NCBI GenBank assembly: GCA_028279215.1 | Contig: JANQOF010000023.1 | Coordinates: 1-55,207, forward strand | DNA from: Pirellulales bacterium | GTDB taxonomy: Bacteria > Planctomycetota > Planctomycetia > Pirellulales > Lacipirellulaceae | DNA: 55,207 nucleotides | Direction: 5' to 3' | Shown: in pieces, positions 9,366 to 19,288 of the stretch | Layout: each line of letters opens with the position of its first letter | Position numbering within the stretch: the stretch's first letter is position 1 | Program-made: the position numbers and the translations under genes | The notes under the pieces: generated by a model | What the model was told of the DNA's origin: nothing | The model's input: the letters and a program-made list of their open reading frames with translations, nothing else | Database searches by the model: none

Positions 9366-10901
9366 CTATGTTTCGAGTTCGTCCAGGTTGGCCGAGCCAT
9401 CGGCTCCAAGTGTAGTGACATAGGTTGGCGATCGCCGCGCCTGAGTTGCTTGCTCGAAAGCATAGGCGTAGCCGAGCAGTTTTCCGTCGTCGTACGCGCT
9501 GCCGAAGAACGAAAGCCCCACCGGCAAGCCATGAACGTAGCCGGCTGGCACCGAGATGTGTGGATAACCAGCCATCGCCGGCGGTGTGGAGCAGCCCGCA
9601 TTGAAGAGATTGTCGCCCACCACGGGGTCGATGGCGAACGCCGGCGATCCTTCAGTGGGAGCGACGATGGCGTCGAGCTTGTGTTCGCGAAGCGTTCTGT
9701 CGATTCCGTCAGTGCGTGCGAGACGCCAACACTCGGACTGGATGTGTTCGCACTCGTTGCTCGTTAGTTCGCCCTTCTGCTGCGCCAACTCGAAAAACTC
9801 TTGGCGGAAAAACGGCATCACCTCGGCGGCGTGTTTGTTGTTGAAGCGTATCAACTCGTCCAGATTCTTTACCGGCGCATGAGGATGTTCAGCCAAGTAG
9901 CGATTCAAACTGTACTTCAGCCCGTACTGCAGCAACTCGAGTTCTAGCTCGCCAAAGAACGGCAAGCTGCTCGCCTGCACGGGATCGACGATCTGGGCGC
10001 CGAGATTCTTAAGCTGACCAATCGCTTGTTCAATCACCCCGACCGTACCCTCGTGATTCGAGAAACACTCTCGAGCAACGCCGAGGCGAGCGCCGTTGAG
10101 GGCACCGGCGTCGAGAAAGCGACAAAAGTCTGTGGGCGCGTGGTTGCCCTGTCCCGCGGTCGCTGGGTCCTGCAGGTCGACACCGGCGATTGCCGTCAAC
10201 ATGGCGGCTACGTCGGCTACCGATCGGCCCATGGGGCCAACGGTGTCTTGCGAGGGAGCGACGCCGATGACTCCAGCGCGGCTTACCAGTCCCACCGTCG
10301 GCTTCAGGCCCACCACACCGTTGGCCGATGCGGGCCGCACGATCGAGCCATCGACTTCCGCGCCAAGCGCGCCGATACAGAGATTGGCCGCCACCGCCAC
10401 TGCCGACCCCGAGCTCGATCCCAGCGGGCTACGATCGAGCACGTATGGGTTGCGCGTCTGTCCACCCCGGCTACTCCAACCACTGCACCCCCGCGTGGTC
10501 CGCATGTAACCCCACTCGCTCATGTTCGTTTTGCCAAGCACCACCGCGCCTGCCTCGCGGAGCTCTTGCACTACAAACGCGTCTTGCGGCGCGATGTTGC
10601 CGACCATCGCCAGCGAGCCGGATGTGGTCATCATCCGATCGCCGGTGTCGATGCTATCCTTCACGCAAATGGGCACGCCATGCAGTGGTCCCCGCGGCCC
10701 TTTCTCTTGCCGCTCGCGGTCGAGCGCGGCCGCGATCTCCAAAGCGTCGGGATTGACTTCAATCACCGACCGCAATTCCGGGCCCGCACAATCGACCGTT
10801 TCGATCCGTTCTAGAAACGCTTCGCACAAGCTCGTGGCCGTCCACTCGCTGCGCTCGAAGCACGACTGCAGCTCTGCGATGCTGTACTCGGGGAGTGTCA
10901 T
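9366..10901 (-). CDS. Amidase-signature family enzyme
   Basis: 511 residues. The Ser-cisSer-Lys centre is visible: K81 in GVPICVKDSIDT, the SSSG motif at 162-165, and the nucleophile S186 in AEVDGSIVRPASANG. A GatA role is unlikely because no gatB or gatC is near and the C-terminal half (YPHISVPAGYVHGLPVGLSF) looks like stand-alone amidases. No signal peptide is seen. It hydrolyses a C-N amide bond of unknown substrate. It lies between fbp (15 nt upstream) and the MFS gene (20 nt downstream) on one probable transcript. Confidence 0.92.
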   Translation of the reverse strand: MTLPEYSIAELQSCFERSEWTATSLCEAFLERIETVDCAGPELRSVIEVNPDALEIAAALDRERQEKGPRGPLHGVPICVKDSIDTGDRMMTTSGSLAMVGNIAPQDAFVVQELREAGAVVLGKTNMSEWGYMRTTRGCSGWSSRGGQTRNPYVLDRSPLGSSSGSAVAVAANLCIGALGAEVDGSIVRPASANGVVGLKPTVGLVSRAGVIGVAPSQDTVGPMGRSVADVAAMLTAIAGVDLQDPATAGQGNHAPTDFCRFLDAGALNGARLGVARECFSNHEGTVGVIEQAIGQLKNLGAQIVDPVQASSLPFFGELELELLQYGLKYSLNRYLAEHPHAPVKNLDELIRFNNKHAAEVMPFFRQEFFELAQQKGELTSNECEHIQSECWRLARTDGIDRTLREHKLDAIVAPTEGSPAFAIDPVVGDNLFNAGCSTPPAMAGYPHISVPAGYVHGLPVGLSFFGSAYDDGKLLGYAYAFEQATQARRSPTYVTTLGADGSANLDELET

Positions 10902-10916
10902 AAGACCGGGCCTTCC

Positions 10917-11915
10917 TCAACCCAAGAACCTCATCGCTTCGTCGACGTTCTTGCGGCTGCCGATCACCAGCGGCGTTCGGTCGTGGATGCCCTGAGGCTC
11001 CAATTCCATGACGCGCTTCCCGCCCGCGCCCAGTGCGACGCCGCCTGCTTGTTCGGCGACGAAGGCCAATGGGTTGCACTCGTACATCAGTCGGAGCTTG
11101 CCCCCCGAGTGCGCTGCGGTCGGCGGGTAGAGAAAGATGCCGCCTTTGACGAGGATGCGGTGGAAGTCGGCCACGAGCGAACCGACGTAACGTGACGAGA
11201 AGCCGCCACCTTCGGGGTCTTTCGACCACTCGAGGTAACGCTGGTACGACGGAGGGAAGCGATGCAGGTACGCTTCGTTCACCGAGTAGACGCCTGCGTG
11301 CTCTGGCATTTTCATATCTTCGCGGGTCAACAAGTAGGCGCCAAACTGGGGATCGAGCGTAAATTGGTGCACGCCGTTGCCGCAGGTATAGACCAGCACT
11401 GTCGACGAACCGTACAGCACGTAGCCCGCGGCCACCTGGTTGATGCCTGGCTGGAGAACACTCTTCTCCGCCCCCTCGATCTCCGGCGGGTTGCGAAAGA
11501 TCGTGAAGATGGTGCCGACTGAAACATTCACGTCGATGTTTGACGAACCGTCCAACGGATCGAACATGACGATGTACGAGTCATCGGAGTCGACGTCTTG
11601 CAGCACACGTGGTTCGTTATCCTCTTCCGAGGCGATAATGCCCACGTTGCCGCGATAGCCCAACGTTCGCTTGAGGGCGTCGTTGGCGATGATGTCGAGC
11701 TTCTTCACCGCTTCACCCTGCACGTTCACCGATCCTTCGTCGCCCCACACGTCGATCAACCCGGCGCGGCGAACGTACGCTGCAATCATCTTGGTTGCCA
11801 GCGTGATACCAGACATTAACCACGAGAACTGCCCCTTGGCCTGGGGGAAATTCTGCTGCTGCTGCTGTATGTGCTGGCCGAATGTAACAAACTCTCCATC
11901 GCGCTTAATAGGCAT
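10917..11915 (-). CDS. fbp: Fructose-1,6-bisphosphatase, class I
   Basis: 332 residues from the ATG at 11915; a longer frame to 12038 exists but its extra part has no protein character. The enzyme removes the 1-phosphate of fructose 1,6-bisphosphate in gluconeogenesis. Metal-binding residues are seen at E97-E98 (IASEEDNEP) and in MFDPLDGSSNID (about 117-128), with the C-terminal LRLMYECNPLAFVAEQAGG supplying the last acidic ligand. GSLVADFHR and KGGIFLYP are also class I marks. A short glutamine run from CAG codons lies near residue 17. It is first in a tight operon with an amidase and an MFS transporter, an unusual partnership. Confidence 0.95.
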   Translation of the reverse strand: MPIKRDGEFVTFGQHIQQQQQNFPQAKGQFSWLMSGITLATKMIAAYVRRAGLIDVWGDEGSVNVQGEAVKKLDIIANDALKRTLGYRGNVGIIASEEDNEPRVLQDVDSDDSYIVMFDPLDGSSNIDVNVSVGTIFTIFRNPPEIEGAEKSVLQPGINQVAAGYVLYGSSTVLVYTCGNGVHQFTLDPQFGAYLLTREDMKMPEHAGVYSVNEAYLHRFPPSYQRYLEWSKDPEGGGFSSRYVGSLVADFHRILVKGGIFLYPPTAAHSGGKLRLMYECNPLAFVAEQAGGVALGAGGKRVMELEPQGIHDRTPLVIGSRKNVDEAMRFLG

Positions 11916-12206
11916 CGCTTGTGTCCCGCATTGCAGTTTGCAGCTGTCACGCCACGAATGTGGTAGGTGGTGAATTGTGGGGGGTAGGCAGTAAGAAGTC
12001 CAATCGCTTGCGCTGCATTCCCACTTCCCCCGAGCCACTCGCTATTACATGAAGTCCATTTTGTCTCCGCCACAGAAAATCGACTCTAGCGAACCTTATT
12101 CATTCCCCACCATCCCTGTCGGTTTTCGCTTCCATCTGTTGTTGTCAGGCATGTCCTTGCCTACGTACGTCCCGTGGTTCGACAACCTGACGATCGGTAC
12201 TTCGTC

Positions 12207-12302
12207 CAATTGACCCTTAGATCGGGACAACGAAATTGGGGGTACCACATCGGAAATGCAGGGAGGATCGGGTTTCAATTGACCCAATGCCCCAATTGAC
12301 CC
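12207..12302 (+). repeat. Three direct copies of CAATTGACCC
   Basis: Exact copies lie at 12207-12216, 12276-12285 and 12293-12302. GGGTCAATG at 12325-12333 is a partial inverted copy, and near 12429-12450 the related GACCCAAATG and CATTGGGTC face each other as an imperfect dyad. Function unknown; possibly binding sites upstream of the fbp operon or decayed mobile DNA. Confidence 0.5.
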
Positions 12303-12736
12303 AACTCGCGAAAAACGATTCTCTGGGTCAATGAACATTCGCGACTTACGTCCACGAGAGTTGCGAATGCATCTATGTGTTCCGGTGTTTTCTGCCATTC
12401 CCACGTCGTAAGTCATCGGCCGCGTGCGACCCAAATGACCCCATTGGGTCACTTCGCTCGCTCCAACAACGAATGCCAACTTCCCATCACCCAATCGAGT
12501 CCTCCAACTCCCAACATACTGCCTACTGTGGGAGGGCCCTCTAAGGCCGAATTGGTCGAAAGCGCGCATCCAGTTCATCGGCCACCGAGAGTCGTAGTAG
12601 TGTGAGTGCTGGCACTCCACTCTGAATTTGATCAGACTCGTGGCCTACTTGCAACGAGAAAACGAGAACTTCGCACGAATGATCAGGCTGCGCCTTACTC
12701 CCCGGCGATACCGCTATCCGTCTGGCGGTGCTGTGC

Positions 12737-12910
12737 TCCACGCGCGAGGCGGGATACTTCGTTCGCATCAGACTCATCGAGTGTTGCTCGAGCCTCTGGC
12801 GTATCGAGCTGCCGCAGGGCGGCGATCGCCCGGCGGACGGTGTGCCGAAACTCAACCTTGTCATCCTTTTCGGCCAACAGTCTGAGCATGCGCTTTTGCG
12901 CTTTACGAAC
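12737..12910 (-). pseudogene. Possible relic of a HEAT-like repeat protein
   Basis: In one leftward frame about 58 residues look protein-like: KRMLRLLAEKDDKVEF followed by RRAIAALRQLDTPEARATLD. That last pattern resembles the repeat found at the end of many planctomycete WD40/HEAT proteins ('A.E.L..I.TPEAR..L'). The flanks lose this character and no start or ribosome site fits, so I read it as the remains of a larger gene. Confidence 0.3.
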
Positions 12911-13016
12911 TCGCCGCTGCCGAACTGGTCTGCTGCCGAGGAACGCTCGATGCGCCGGCTTGCCTGTCGTGGGAGAGGCTCGGTGATGGCTGCGCGCTGA
13001 TTGACAACTTACGGCA

Positions 13017-13751
13017 CTAGGCTCGGTACCCGTCAATCGTGTCTTTCACCTGATGTGGGTTCTGTATGCCGTCAACAAAGATCTCCACTTCACCATGGCC
13101 GGCGCTTGCGATAGATAGACTACCAACACCAAACATCCGGGCGAAAATGTTCTGCTTAACTTCCAGCAATCGCACGTCGGAGTGTCTCACCTCACGCGTG
13201 TACTTCGACAGTATTCCGCGACGCAGAATCGTTCGCCTGTTGGTAACGATGAGGCGAGTCGTCGACACCCGAAAGTACCAAATTGCGAATATCACACCTG
13301 CGATACCTGCAATAGTCCAGCCGAAATCGCTACCTTCGTTTTCGGCGAACAGCCCCGCTACGGTCCCAAAAAACAAGAGGAAGCAAAGTATCGAAAAGCC
13401 AACTGGTCGATTTCGAAACATCACCGGTCGGCAACTCAAGAGATCCGATTCTACGGCGTTGACGGGTGTTGGTGTCGAATCGGCAACCGATTGCCGGGTA
13501 CGACCATCAAGAAACTCGCCGCAGAATCGGCACTTGATCGCCGACGCCTTGATTGGTTCAGCACAGAATGGGCAGGGACGGTCGTCGACTGGTGGCGGTG
13601 ATGCCACGAAGGCTGTCGGCACGGGCGTGGCGTCAAAGGCAGGCACGTTAATCGTGCTGCTGCATGCGGGGCACTTTGCCGATTGCCCGGCGTACTTGTC
13701 CGACGCCTTAATCGCCTTGCCGCACCCTGGGCAGACAATTCGTATCGACAT
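13017..13751 (-). CDS. Zinc-ribbon and PH-domain (bPH2) membrane protein
   Basis: 244 residues from the ATG at 13751, chosen for the strong GGAGGGGG just upstream; a longer frame to 13931 has no such site. First a zinc ribbon (IVCPGCGKAI, then SAKCPACSSTINVP), then a proline-rich linker, a second ribbon (CPFCAEPIKASAIKCRFCGEF), two membrane segments (ILCFLLFFGTVAGLF and GWTIAGIAGVIFAIWYF), and a C-terminal bacterial PH domain (RLIVTNRRTILRRGILSK) similar to YdbS/DUF304. Such proteins are membrane-associated with poorly known roles. It lies 170 nt downstream of tRNA-Ser on the same strand. Confidence 0.85.
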   Translation of the reverse strand: MSIRIVCPGCGKAIKASDKYAGQSAKCPACSSTINVPAFDATPVPTAFVASPPPVDDRPCPFCAEPIKASAIKCRFCGEFLDGRTRQSVADSTPTPVNAVESDLLSCRPVMFRNRPVGFSILCFLLFFGTVAGLFAENEGSDFGWTIAGIAGVIFAIWYFRVSTTRLIVTNRRTILRRGILSKYTREVRHSDVRLLEVKQNIFARMFGVGSLSIASAGHGEVEIFVDGIQNPHQVKDTIDGYRA

Positions 13752-13921
13752 TTCCCCCTCCGCGCTCGGGTTGACGGCGGCCGCAACAGCCGTAACCGTC
13801 CATCCGTCTCCCCCATTCGTGGCTACAACTTCTCGAGTTGCATGTCGCCAAGGTCTACGAAGGCCGGCACCAATTGACACCTGGACTGCCGGTACGCGCC
13901 ACCGATGGTGCGACTTACAAG

Positions 13922-14004
13922 CGGAGGGCACGGGACTCGAACCCGCAACCGGTTGCCCGGCACCTGAATTCCAATCAGGCCGCTAGCCAATTCGCTTACC
14001 CTCC
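13922..14004 (-). tRNA. tRNA-Ser (anticodon GGA)
   Basis: The minus strand folds as a class II tRNA. The 7-bp acceptor stem is GGAGGGT with GCCCTCC, the anticodon stem CCTGA/TCAGG with loop TTGGAAT gives anticodon GGA (13970-13972), there is a long variable arm (CCGGGCAACCGG), and the T-arm has the TTCGAGT loop. G is the discriminator base. The CCA end is not encoded. The D-stem pairing is weak as I read it. Confidence 0.92.
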
Positions 14005-14431
14005 GTCTTTTTGGCGGTCTCGGCTTGGCGTCGCCAAGACCTCGTCACGCATTTGTTCCCTGTAGCGTTGGTAAGTTGGTTGGTCGGTGGTACTTGCGGA
14101 GCAACGTCTCGGCTTTGCCGAGCGGAGCCCGCCGCGATACGTCAATCAGTAGGGTGCGTGGAGCGCAAGCCTGTATCTTAGCTGCGGTTTCAGCATTTTC
14201 AACGGTCGTGAGAAAGCGACACACACGGCGAGGGCAGAGTTCGTACTAGAGCGTGCTTCGGCTAGCTGTAGCGATGTTGGCGCAAACGAGTCAAGTTTGG
14301 CAAGGCGGCCGAAGCAGGCGAATCTGCATGATTCGTCGATGTAAGCCAACGTAGCCAGATGCGGACGCAGTAAGCGGGCACGCTACAGATAGGCGATGGG
14401 CGCTCTAGAGCTACAATGACGTTCGCAGAGG
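14005..14431. other. Non-coding repeat-bearing stretch
   Basis: No gene is supported. It holds a perfect 6-bp stem with a TTT loop (CTCGGC/GCCGAG, 14108-14122), a GTAGGGTGCGTGGAGCGC segment like a widespread intergenic repeat, and at 14298-14341 a 44-nt unit shared with the MITE-like element near 47.6 kb. It follows the 3' end of the sodium symporter gene. Confidence 0.5.
14298..14341 (+). repeat. 44-nt dispersed repeat, copy 1
   Basis: 39 of 44 positions match the reverse complement of 47592-47635. It contains a hairpin with arms CGAATC and GATTCG. The mismatches cluster in the hairpin loop, which suggests that the stem is what is conserved. Here it stands alone, while copy 2 is the centre of a longer inverted-repeat element. 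Confidence 0.7.
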
Positions 14432-16339
14432 TCAGTTGAGCCAGAAGCTGAAGTACAAGTACATCGCGCTAACACACATCAGGATGAGCCCCACCAGTAG
14501 TTTGTTGCCAAAGTCCCAACTGCCTTTGATTTGGTCCGCCGCCAATTGGTGAATCGATCCGTAGGTCAGGCCACGGGTTTTCTCTTCCGGCGGAGGAGTT
14601 GTAGCGAACGAAACACCAATCATAACGGCAACGCTGATAAGCATCAGCACGCCAGTAGCGTAAAGGAAATTGAAATCGCCAATGGCTGCGAGGATCGTCG
14701 GATCGCTGAGCTTTCCGTCCTCCGCGCCAAAGATTGCCTGCACGGTCAACTTACCCATGCCAAGTACGAAGCCAACGCCCAGAGCCCAGGTGGCTCCTGC
14801 CGCATTCATTCGCGGCCAGAACAGGCCGAGCAGGAAAACTGCTGTGATAGGCGGCGCCAGATAGCCCTGCACGCTTTGCAGGTATTGGTAGAGTCCCCCA
14901 TCGGCGACACTGTCCATCACCGGAATCCAGATGATACCCGCCACGACAACAACCGTGGTCGCGATGCGTCCGACTGTCACTAGATGCGCCTCCGGCTTGC
15001 CGGGGCATATCTTCTCGTAGACGTCGACTGTGAACAGCGCCGCACTCGAATTGAATAACGAGGCGAGCGAACTCATCAAGGCCGAGAGTAAGCAGGCAAC
15101 GATCAAGCCGCGAATGCCAGGGGGCAACAGTTGTGACACAAGGCTCGGAAACACCTGATCGCCATCGATCTTGAACCCCAGTTTTCCCTCTTCGATCTCG
15201 TCCAGCGTACGTGGAATGAAGAAGCCGGTCTCTCCGTCCACTTCCTCTTCGTTGATGTCACTCAGCCGCACGTTGGCCTTGGCAACGATGTCCGCCAATT
15301 CATCCTCGGGCAGTTGTTCATCGTAGTGCGCCGCTAGAGCCGTGTCGTGGGCCCCTCGATTGAATCGCGCGTCGAGAGTCCAACCAATCATGCCGGGGAT
15401 CAGGAAGATCAGCACTGGCCAAACCTTGAGCAAACCGCCGAACAGTGCACCCCGCCGCGCGGTCGCCAAGTCTTTCGCTGCGAGTGTGCGTTGCACGATG
15501 TACTGGTCGGTACACCAGTACCAGATTCCAATGATCGGAGAGGCGATGAGCACTCCGAGCCAAGGGAACTCGGGATCGGAAAGAGGCCGCCACAGCGCAA
15601 AGTCCGCGGCGTTCTCCTTGGCGCTGGCCACCAATTCGCCCCACCCGGCACCGATGTTTCCCGCGCCAAGCTTACTGAGGCCCATAGCGGTGATGTAGAA
15701 CGATCCGAAAAGGATGATTGCGGCTTGGGGCGTTGCCGTTGCCATAATCGCACGCATTCCACCGAATACCGTGTAAAAGCCCGTAACGATCACCGTAGCA
15801 AAGGCACCGATCCAAAATGCGTCGAGGTAGATGCCGCCGAACTCCAAGTTGACCTCGGGCAATAGCGCTTTGAACACAATCGCCCCGGCGTAGACGGTAA
15901 CGCTTACCTTGGTGAACACGTAGGCTACGAGCGACACCAACGAGAGTAACCAGCGAGCGCGAGCGCTGAACCGCTTTTCGAGGAACTCTGGAATCGTTTG
16001 CACGCCTGACGTGTAGTAGAACGGCACGAATAGCCCGGCAAGCAAGATGAGCACCCAAGCGTGCAGTTCCCAGTGGGCCATTCCCATGCCGGTGGACGCG
16101 CCGGACCCGGCGAGACCAACAATGTGCTCGGAGCCAATGTTGGAGGTAAAAATTGAGGCCCCAATCACGACCCAGCCAGCGTTTCGCCCGGCTAGGAAGA
16201 AGTCGTCAGTGTCTCTCTGATTTCGGCCGTACCACCAAGCCACGAAGCCAATGATGCAGAAGTAGATGCCGATGACGCCCCAATCGAGCGGATCCATCGC
16301 CGCGACCACAACCAAGGTGGGTGTGTGGAGTGAGAGCAT
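14432..16339 (-). CDS. Sodium:solute symporter (SSS/SLC5 family), probably for a sugar
   Basis: 635 residues with about 14 membrane segments. SGLT-type marks are visible: DDFFLAGRNAGWVVIGASIF after TM1, SNIGSEHIVGLAGSGA in the Na+/substrate region, and LLSALMSSLASLFNSSAAL late in the protein. A hydrophilic insert of about 75 residues (from DARFNRGAHDT) lies in the middle, longer than in most relatives. It would import a sugar with sodium. It follows an isomerase and a mutarotase on the same strand (about 40 nt after the isomerase), so all three likely handle one sugar. The start could also be the ATG at 16297. Confidence 0.9.
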   Translation of the reverse strand: MLSLHTPTLVVVAAMDPLDWGVIGIYFCIIGFVAWWYGRNQRDTDDFFLAGRNAGWVVIGASIFTSNIGSEHIVGLAGSGASTGMGMAHWELHAWVLILLAGLFVPFYYTSGVQTIPEFLEKRFSARARWLLSLVSLVAYVFTKVSVTVYAGAIVFKALLPEVNLEFGGIYLDAFWIGAFATVIVTGFYTVFGGMRAIMATATPQAAIILFGSFYITAMGLSKLGAGNIGAGWGELVASAKENAADFALWRPLSDPEFPWLGVLIASPIIGIWYWCTDQYIVQRTLAAKDLATARRGALFGGLLKVWPVLIFLIPGMIGWTLDARFNRGAHDTALAAHYDEQLPEDELADIVAKANVRLSDINEEEVDGETGFFIPRTLDEIEEGKLGFKIDGDQVFPSLVSQLLPPGIRGLIVACLLSALMSSLASLFNSSAALFTVDVYEKICPGKPEAHLVTVGRIATTVVVVAGIIWIPVMDSVADGGLYQYLQSVQGYLAPPITAVFLLGLFWPRMNAAGATWALGVGFVLGMGKLTVQAIFGAEDGKLSDPTILAAIGDFNFLYATGVLMLISVAVMIGVSFATTPPPEEKTRGLTYGSIHQLAADQIKGSWDFGNKLLVGLILMCVSAMYLYFSFWLN

Positions 16340-16379
16340 CGTCGGATTGTTTGCTTAGAGGAGAAGACGGAAAGGTGGC

Positions 16380-18047
16380 CTAGGTCCAACTCTTGCCTCC
16401 CTTGCGAGTTCCGCAGATGGCGACTTCCATGCCAAGCGCTTCGGCCATGGCGGCTTTGGCCATGAGGGCCCGATCGGCCGCCTCAGCACTGTTTGCGTAA
16501 GCCACTTGGATGTGGTTGCTCTTGTGACGGGCCATCATCTGATCGCGCGACACTCCATAGGTCACCGCGTGCATGATCGGCCATTGGGGTGTGGTGTCCT
16601 GCCAGCGCCGCTCGGTTTCTTCCTCCGGCAATTCAACTACTTCGGCTCGGCCTACGTCCATCTTTAACCGGGCATCTTCGACGTAGATGCGCGACCACAC
16701 AATCTCGCCGGGATGCGAAACTCCTTTAATCGTGCCACCACCGGCGGGGAAGTACATCGCTGGTTGACGTACACTCGTTGCCCCTGCCCATCCCCCAATG
16801 AGATGACTTGGCGGCACACTACCGCTGATCTCGAACACCCACACATAGTCGTCGACGGTCTTCGACCTATCCCAGTCTCCCCAACGCAAATCATGTAGCG
16901 TGTTTTCCACCGGCTCGCCCATCGCTCGGTGGACACGATAGGTGAGCAAGCCGTCGAGGCCGGCGCATTCGTCGACCTCGTTAAAGTGCGGCAAGGGTTC
17001 ACCCTCGTACAACACGCGGCTGCCATCGCGACTTTGGACCGGCGGGCGATTCGAGTCGTTTAGCGTGCCTTCGACTAGATCGCTCGCGGGTAGCACGTCT
17101 TTGAGACCTTGTTGATACTGTATGCCAATCAAGTCACAACCAAAATCGTCGGCGATGCGAACCGCGGCGACGTACATCTTGCATTGCTGTTTGATTTGTT
17201 CATCGGTCAAATCGGTTTCGTGGTTCGGCCCCGTGACGAAGGTGATACCGGCGTCTTCCATCCACTTGCGAACGGCCGACGCCTCGTCGTCGGTCACCTG
17301 TGTCGACTCGAAGTACAGCGCGCTTTGGCTGAGTCGCTCCTTGTACACGCCGGTTGGGTTCAGCAGATGGTCGGGAATGATCGCGTTGAACATTCCCATG
17401 CAACCTTCGTCGAACACGCCCATGATCGCCTTTTGCTGCTTCAGTTCGGCGGCAAGGGCGGCACCCAACTCGCGCTCGGCGTCCTCCAAGGCGACACTTT
17501 CCAACGGGTGAACATGATCGAGCGGGTGTTCCAACGGCTTGCCGTCAAGCCAGCTGGCGAGTTTGGCGCGGAAATCCTGATCGGCGAAGTCGTCGGCCCA
17601 AAGCGTACTGTACGCGACTCCCGCTTTGGTCAGCGACCCGTTCAGGTTCAGCATTCCAACCAAGCCCGGCCAAGTGCCCGACCAGTTGGCAAGGGTGAGA
17701 ATGGGCCCGCGATGGGTCATCAGCCCGTGGAGTAGATGATGTGAGTATTGCCAAACGGCCTCGGCGACGATCAGCGGCGCGTCAGGGTCGAGCGCGCGAA
17801 ACACCTCCATGCCTTCGTGTTGCGATCCGATGAATCCGTGTTTCTCGTCGTCTTTGTAGGGATGGGCTCGAACCACGGTCCAACCGGCGCTTGCGACCGC
17901 GGCTTCGATCGCTTGCTCCATTTCGTGTTGTGCTGCCCAACAGTTCTGGTTAGCGCTAAGACGTAAATCGCCATTGGCCATTAGGTAAACCTGCTTGGCG
18001 CCTAACTTGGTTGGCGCAGGGATACTTGGGACCGTGTACGACGCCAT
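16380..18047 (-). CDS. L-fucose/L-arabinose isomerase-family protein
   Basis: 555 residues from the ATG at 18047, which has GGAG about 9 nt upstream; a longer frame to 18077 is less supported. The protein has the FucI/AraA-like layout: an N-terminal domain with [16 protein letters not shown], a middle domain with [17 protein letters not shown] (acidic metal-site region), and a C-terminal barrel with [14 protein letters not shown]. Family members interconvert aldoses and ketoses using Mn2+. The exact sugar is not shown by sequence. It sits 32 nt after the mutarotase gene and 40 nt before the symporter gene, forming a sugar-use operon. Confidence 0.85.
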   Translation of the reverse strand: MASYTVPSIPAPTKLGAKQVYLMANGDLRLSANQNCWAAQHEMEQAIEAAVASAGWTVVRAHPYKDDEKHGFIGSQHEGMEVFRALDPDAPLIVAEAVWQYSHHLLHGLMTHRGPILTLANWSGTWPGLVGMLNLNGSLTKAGVAYSTLWADDFADQDFRAKLASWLDGKPLEHPLDHVHPLESVALEDAERELGAALAAELKQQKAIMGVFDEGCMGMFNAIIPDHLLNPTGVYKERLSQSALYFESTQVTDDEASAVRKWMEDAGITFVTGPNHETDLTDEQIKQQCKMYVAAVRIADDFGCDLIGIQYQQGLKDVLPASDLVEGTLNDSNRPPVQSRDGSRVLYEGEPLPHFNEVDECAGLDGLLTYRVHRAMGEPVENTLHDLRWGDWDRSKTVDDYVWVFEISGSVPPSHLIGGWAGATSVRQPAMYFPAGGGTIKGVSHPGEIVWSRIYVEDARLKMDVGRAEVVELPEEETERRWQDTTPQWPIMHAVTYGVSRDQMMARHKSNHIQVAYANSAEAADRALMAKAAMAEALGMEVAICGTRKGGKSWT

Positions 18048-18079
18048 TCGACTTATCTCCGGTTTGGGGAAGTTCAAGA

Positions 18080-19177
18080 TTATTCGGTTGTGAACTTAAA
18101 CACGGTGCTCGTCTGGTACTTCTCACCGGGCTTGAGCAGCGTGGAGGGGAAGTTCGGTTGGTTGGGCGAATCGGGGAAATGCTGTGTCTCAAGGCACACG
18201 CCGCCACGGAAGACGTAGGTCTTGCCGCTCTTGCCTTTCAGCCGTCCATCGAGAAAGTTGCCCGAATAGAACTGGATGCCGGGTTCGGTGGTATAGATCT
18301 CAAGCACACGGCCCGATGCCGGATCAGACAGTCGCGCGGCCAAGGTCATTTCGCCATCCTTACCATCCCTGTTGAGCACCCAGTTGTGATCGTAGCCGCG
18401 GCCAATTTCAAGCTGCTGGTCGTCGGCTTCAATGTCGCGGCCGATCGGCTTGGCAGTGGTAAAGTCGAACGCTGTACCTGCGACATCCTTGATTTCACCA
18501 GTGGGAATCAGCGTGGGGTCGACCGGCGTGTACTGGTTGGCATTGAGCATCAATTCGTGGTCGAGAATCGTGCCCTCCCCCTCCCCTTTGAGGTTGAAGT
18601 ACGTGTGTTGGGTTAGATTTACATGCGTCGGTTTGTCGGTAGCGGCAAAATAGTCGGTCCGCACCTCGTTGTCGTCGGTGAGCGTGTAGGTCACCTTGAT
18701 GTCAACGTTGCCGGGATAACCCTCTTCCATGTCTTTGGCGAGATATGTCAATTGGAGCGCGTTCTCGCCGACGAGTTCGGCGTTCCACACGACTTTGTCC
18801 AAGCCCACGATTCCGCCGTGCAGGTGGTTCTCGCCGTTGTTGACTGCCAGAGTGTACTGCTGGCCGTCGATAGTGAACTTCCCCTTCGCGATGCGATTGC
18901 AATAACGGCCAGCGATTGCGCCTAGGTAGGGCTTATCGACCGCATTGATGTACTCCTCGATGCTGTCGTAGCCAAATGCCACGTCGGCCATCGTGCCGTT
19001 GCGATCGGGTACCACGATCGACGTGATGATTGCCCCGTAGTTGGTAACCTGAACCGTAACACCCGACTTGTTCTTCAGCGTGTACAGCTTGATGCTGTCG
19101 AAATCTCGTATGGACATTTGGGCGCGTGCAGTGATTGCGAATGACAGAATTAGTACGAAAATCGTTGCAATTCGCAT
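18080..19177 (-). CDS. galM: Aldose 1-epimerase (mutarotase), secreted
   Basis: 365 residues; the ATG at 19177 has AGGAG 6 nt upstream and opens a signal peptide ([20 protein letters not shown]). The enzyme interconverts alpha and beta anomers of aldoses. Catalytic features seen: [15 protein letters not shown] and [13 protein letters not shown] for the two histidines, and [14 protein letters not shown] for the glutamate base. Length is normal plus the leader. Its export means that it works in the periplasm before uptake, which fits a place upstream of an isomerase and a sodium symporter. It is the first gene of that probable operon. Confidence 0.93.
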   Translation of the reverse strand: MRIATIFVLILSFAITARAQMSIRDFDSIKLYTLKNKSGVTVQVTNYGAIITSIVVPDRNGTMADVAFGYDSIEEYINAVDKPYLGAIAGRYCNRIAKGKFTIDGQQYTLAVNNGENHLHGGIVGLDKVVWNAELVGENALQLTYLAKDMEEGYPGNVDIKVTYTLTDDNEVRTDYFAATDKPTHVNLTQHTYFNLKGEGEGTILDHELMLNANQYTPVDPTLIPTGEIKDVAGTAFDFTTAKPIGRDIEADDQQLEIGRGYDHNWVLNRDGKDGEMTLAARLSDPASGRVLEIYTTEPGIQFYSGNFLDGRLKGKSGKTYVFRGGVCLETQHFPDSPNQPNFPSTLLKPGEKYQTSTVFKFTTE

Positions 19178-19288
19178 GTGAGTCTCCTGGAACCGTCGGC
19201 GCAGAGACGCCAAAACGATCAACCCCGTGCCAATAGAATAGTGGAACGGTGGCCCCACAATCAACTCAGGGGGCGAAGAATTAGGTTT

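Larger units (their letters stand above)
11916..13016. other. 1.1-kb gene-poor region with short repeats and a possible gene relic
   Basis: No intact gene is recognised. The left half contains three copies of CAATTGACCC (12207-12302) plus related inverted pieces up to 12452. The right half holds a short leftward segment that resembles a HEAT-like protein end. Several open frames of 80-170 codons occur on both strands but overlap each other and read as random sequence. Confidence 0.5.

Noticed and set aside
11860..11876. CTG/CAG run as a possible microsatellite
   Set aside because: Only five units, and it encodes a plain glutamine run inside fbp.
12096..12620. 174-codon leftward open frame
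   Set aside because: Runs through the CAATTGACCC repeats, has no family pattern and no ribosome site.
13838..14065. 75-codon forward frame over tRNA-Ser
   Set aside because: It translates a tRNA gene; the tRNA fold is unambiguous.
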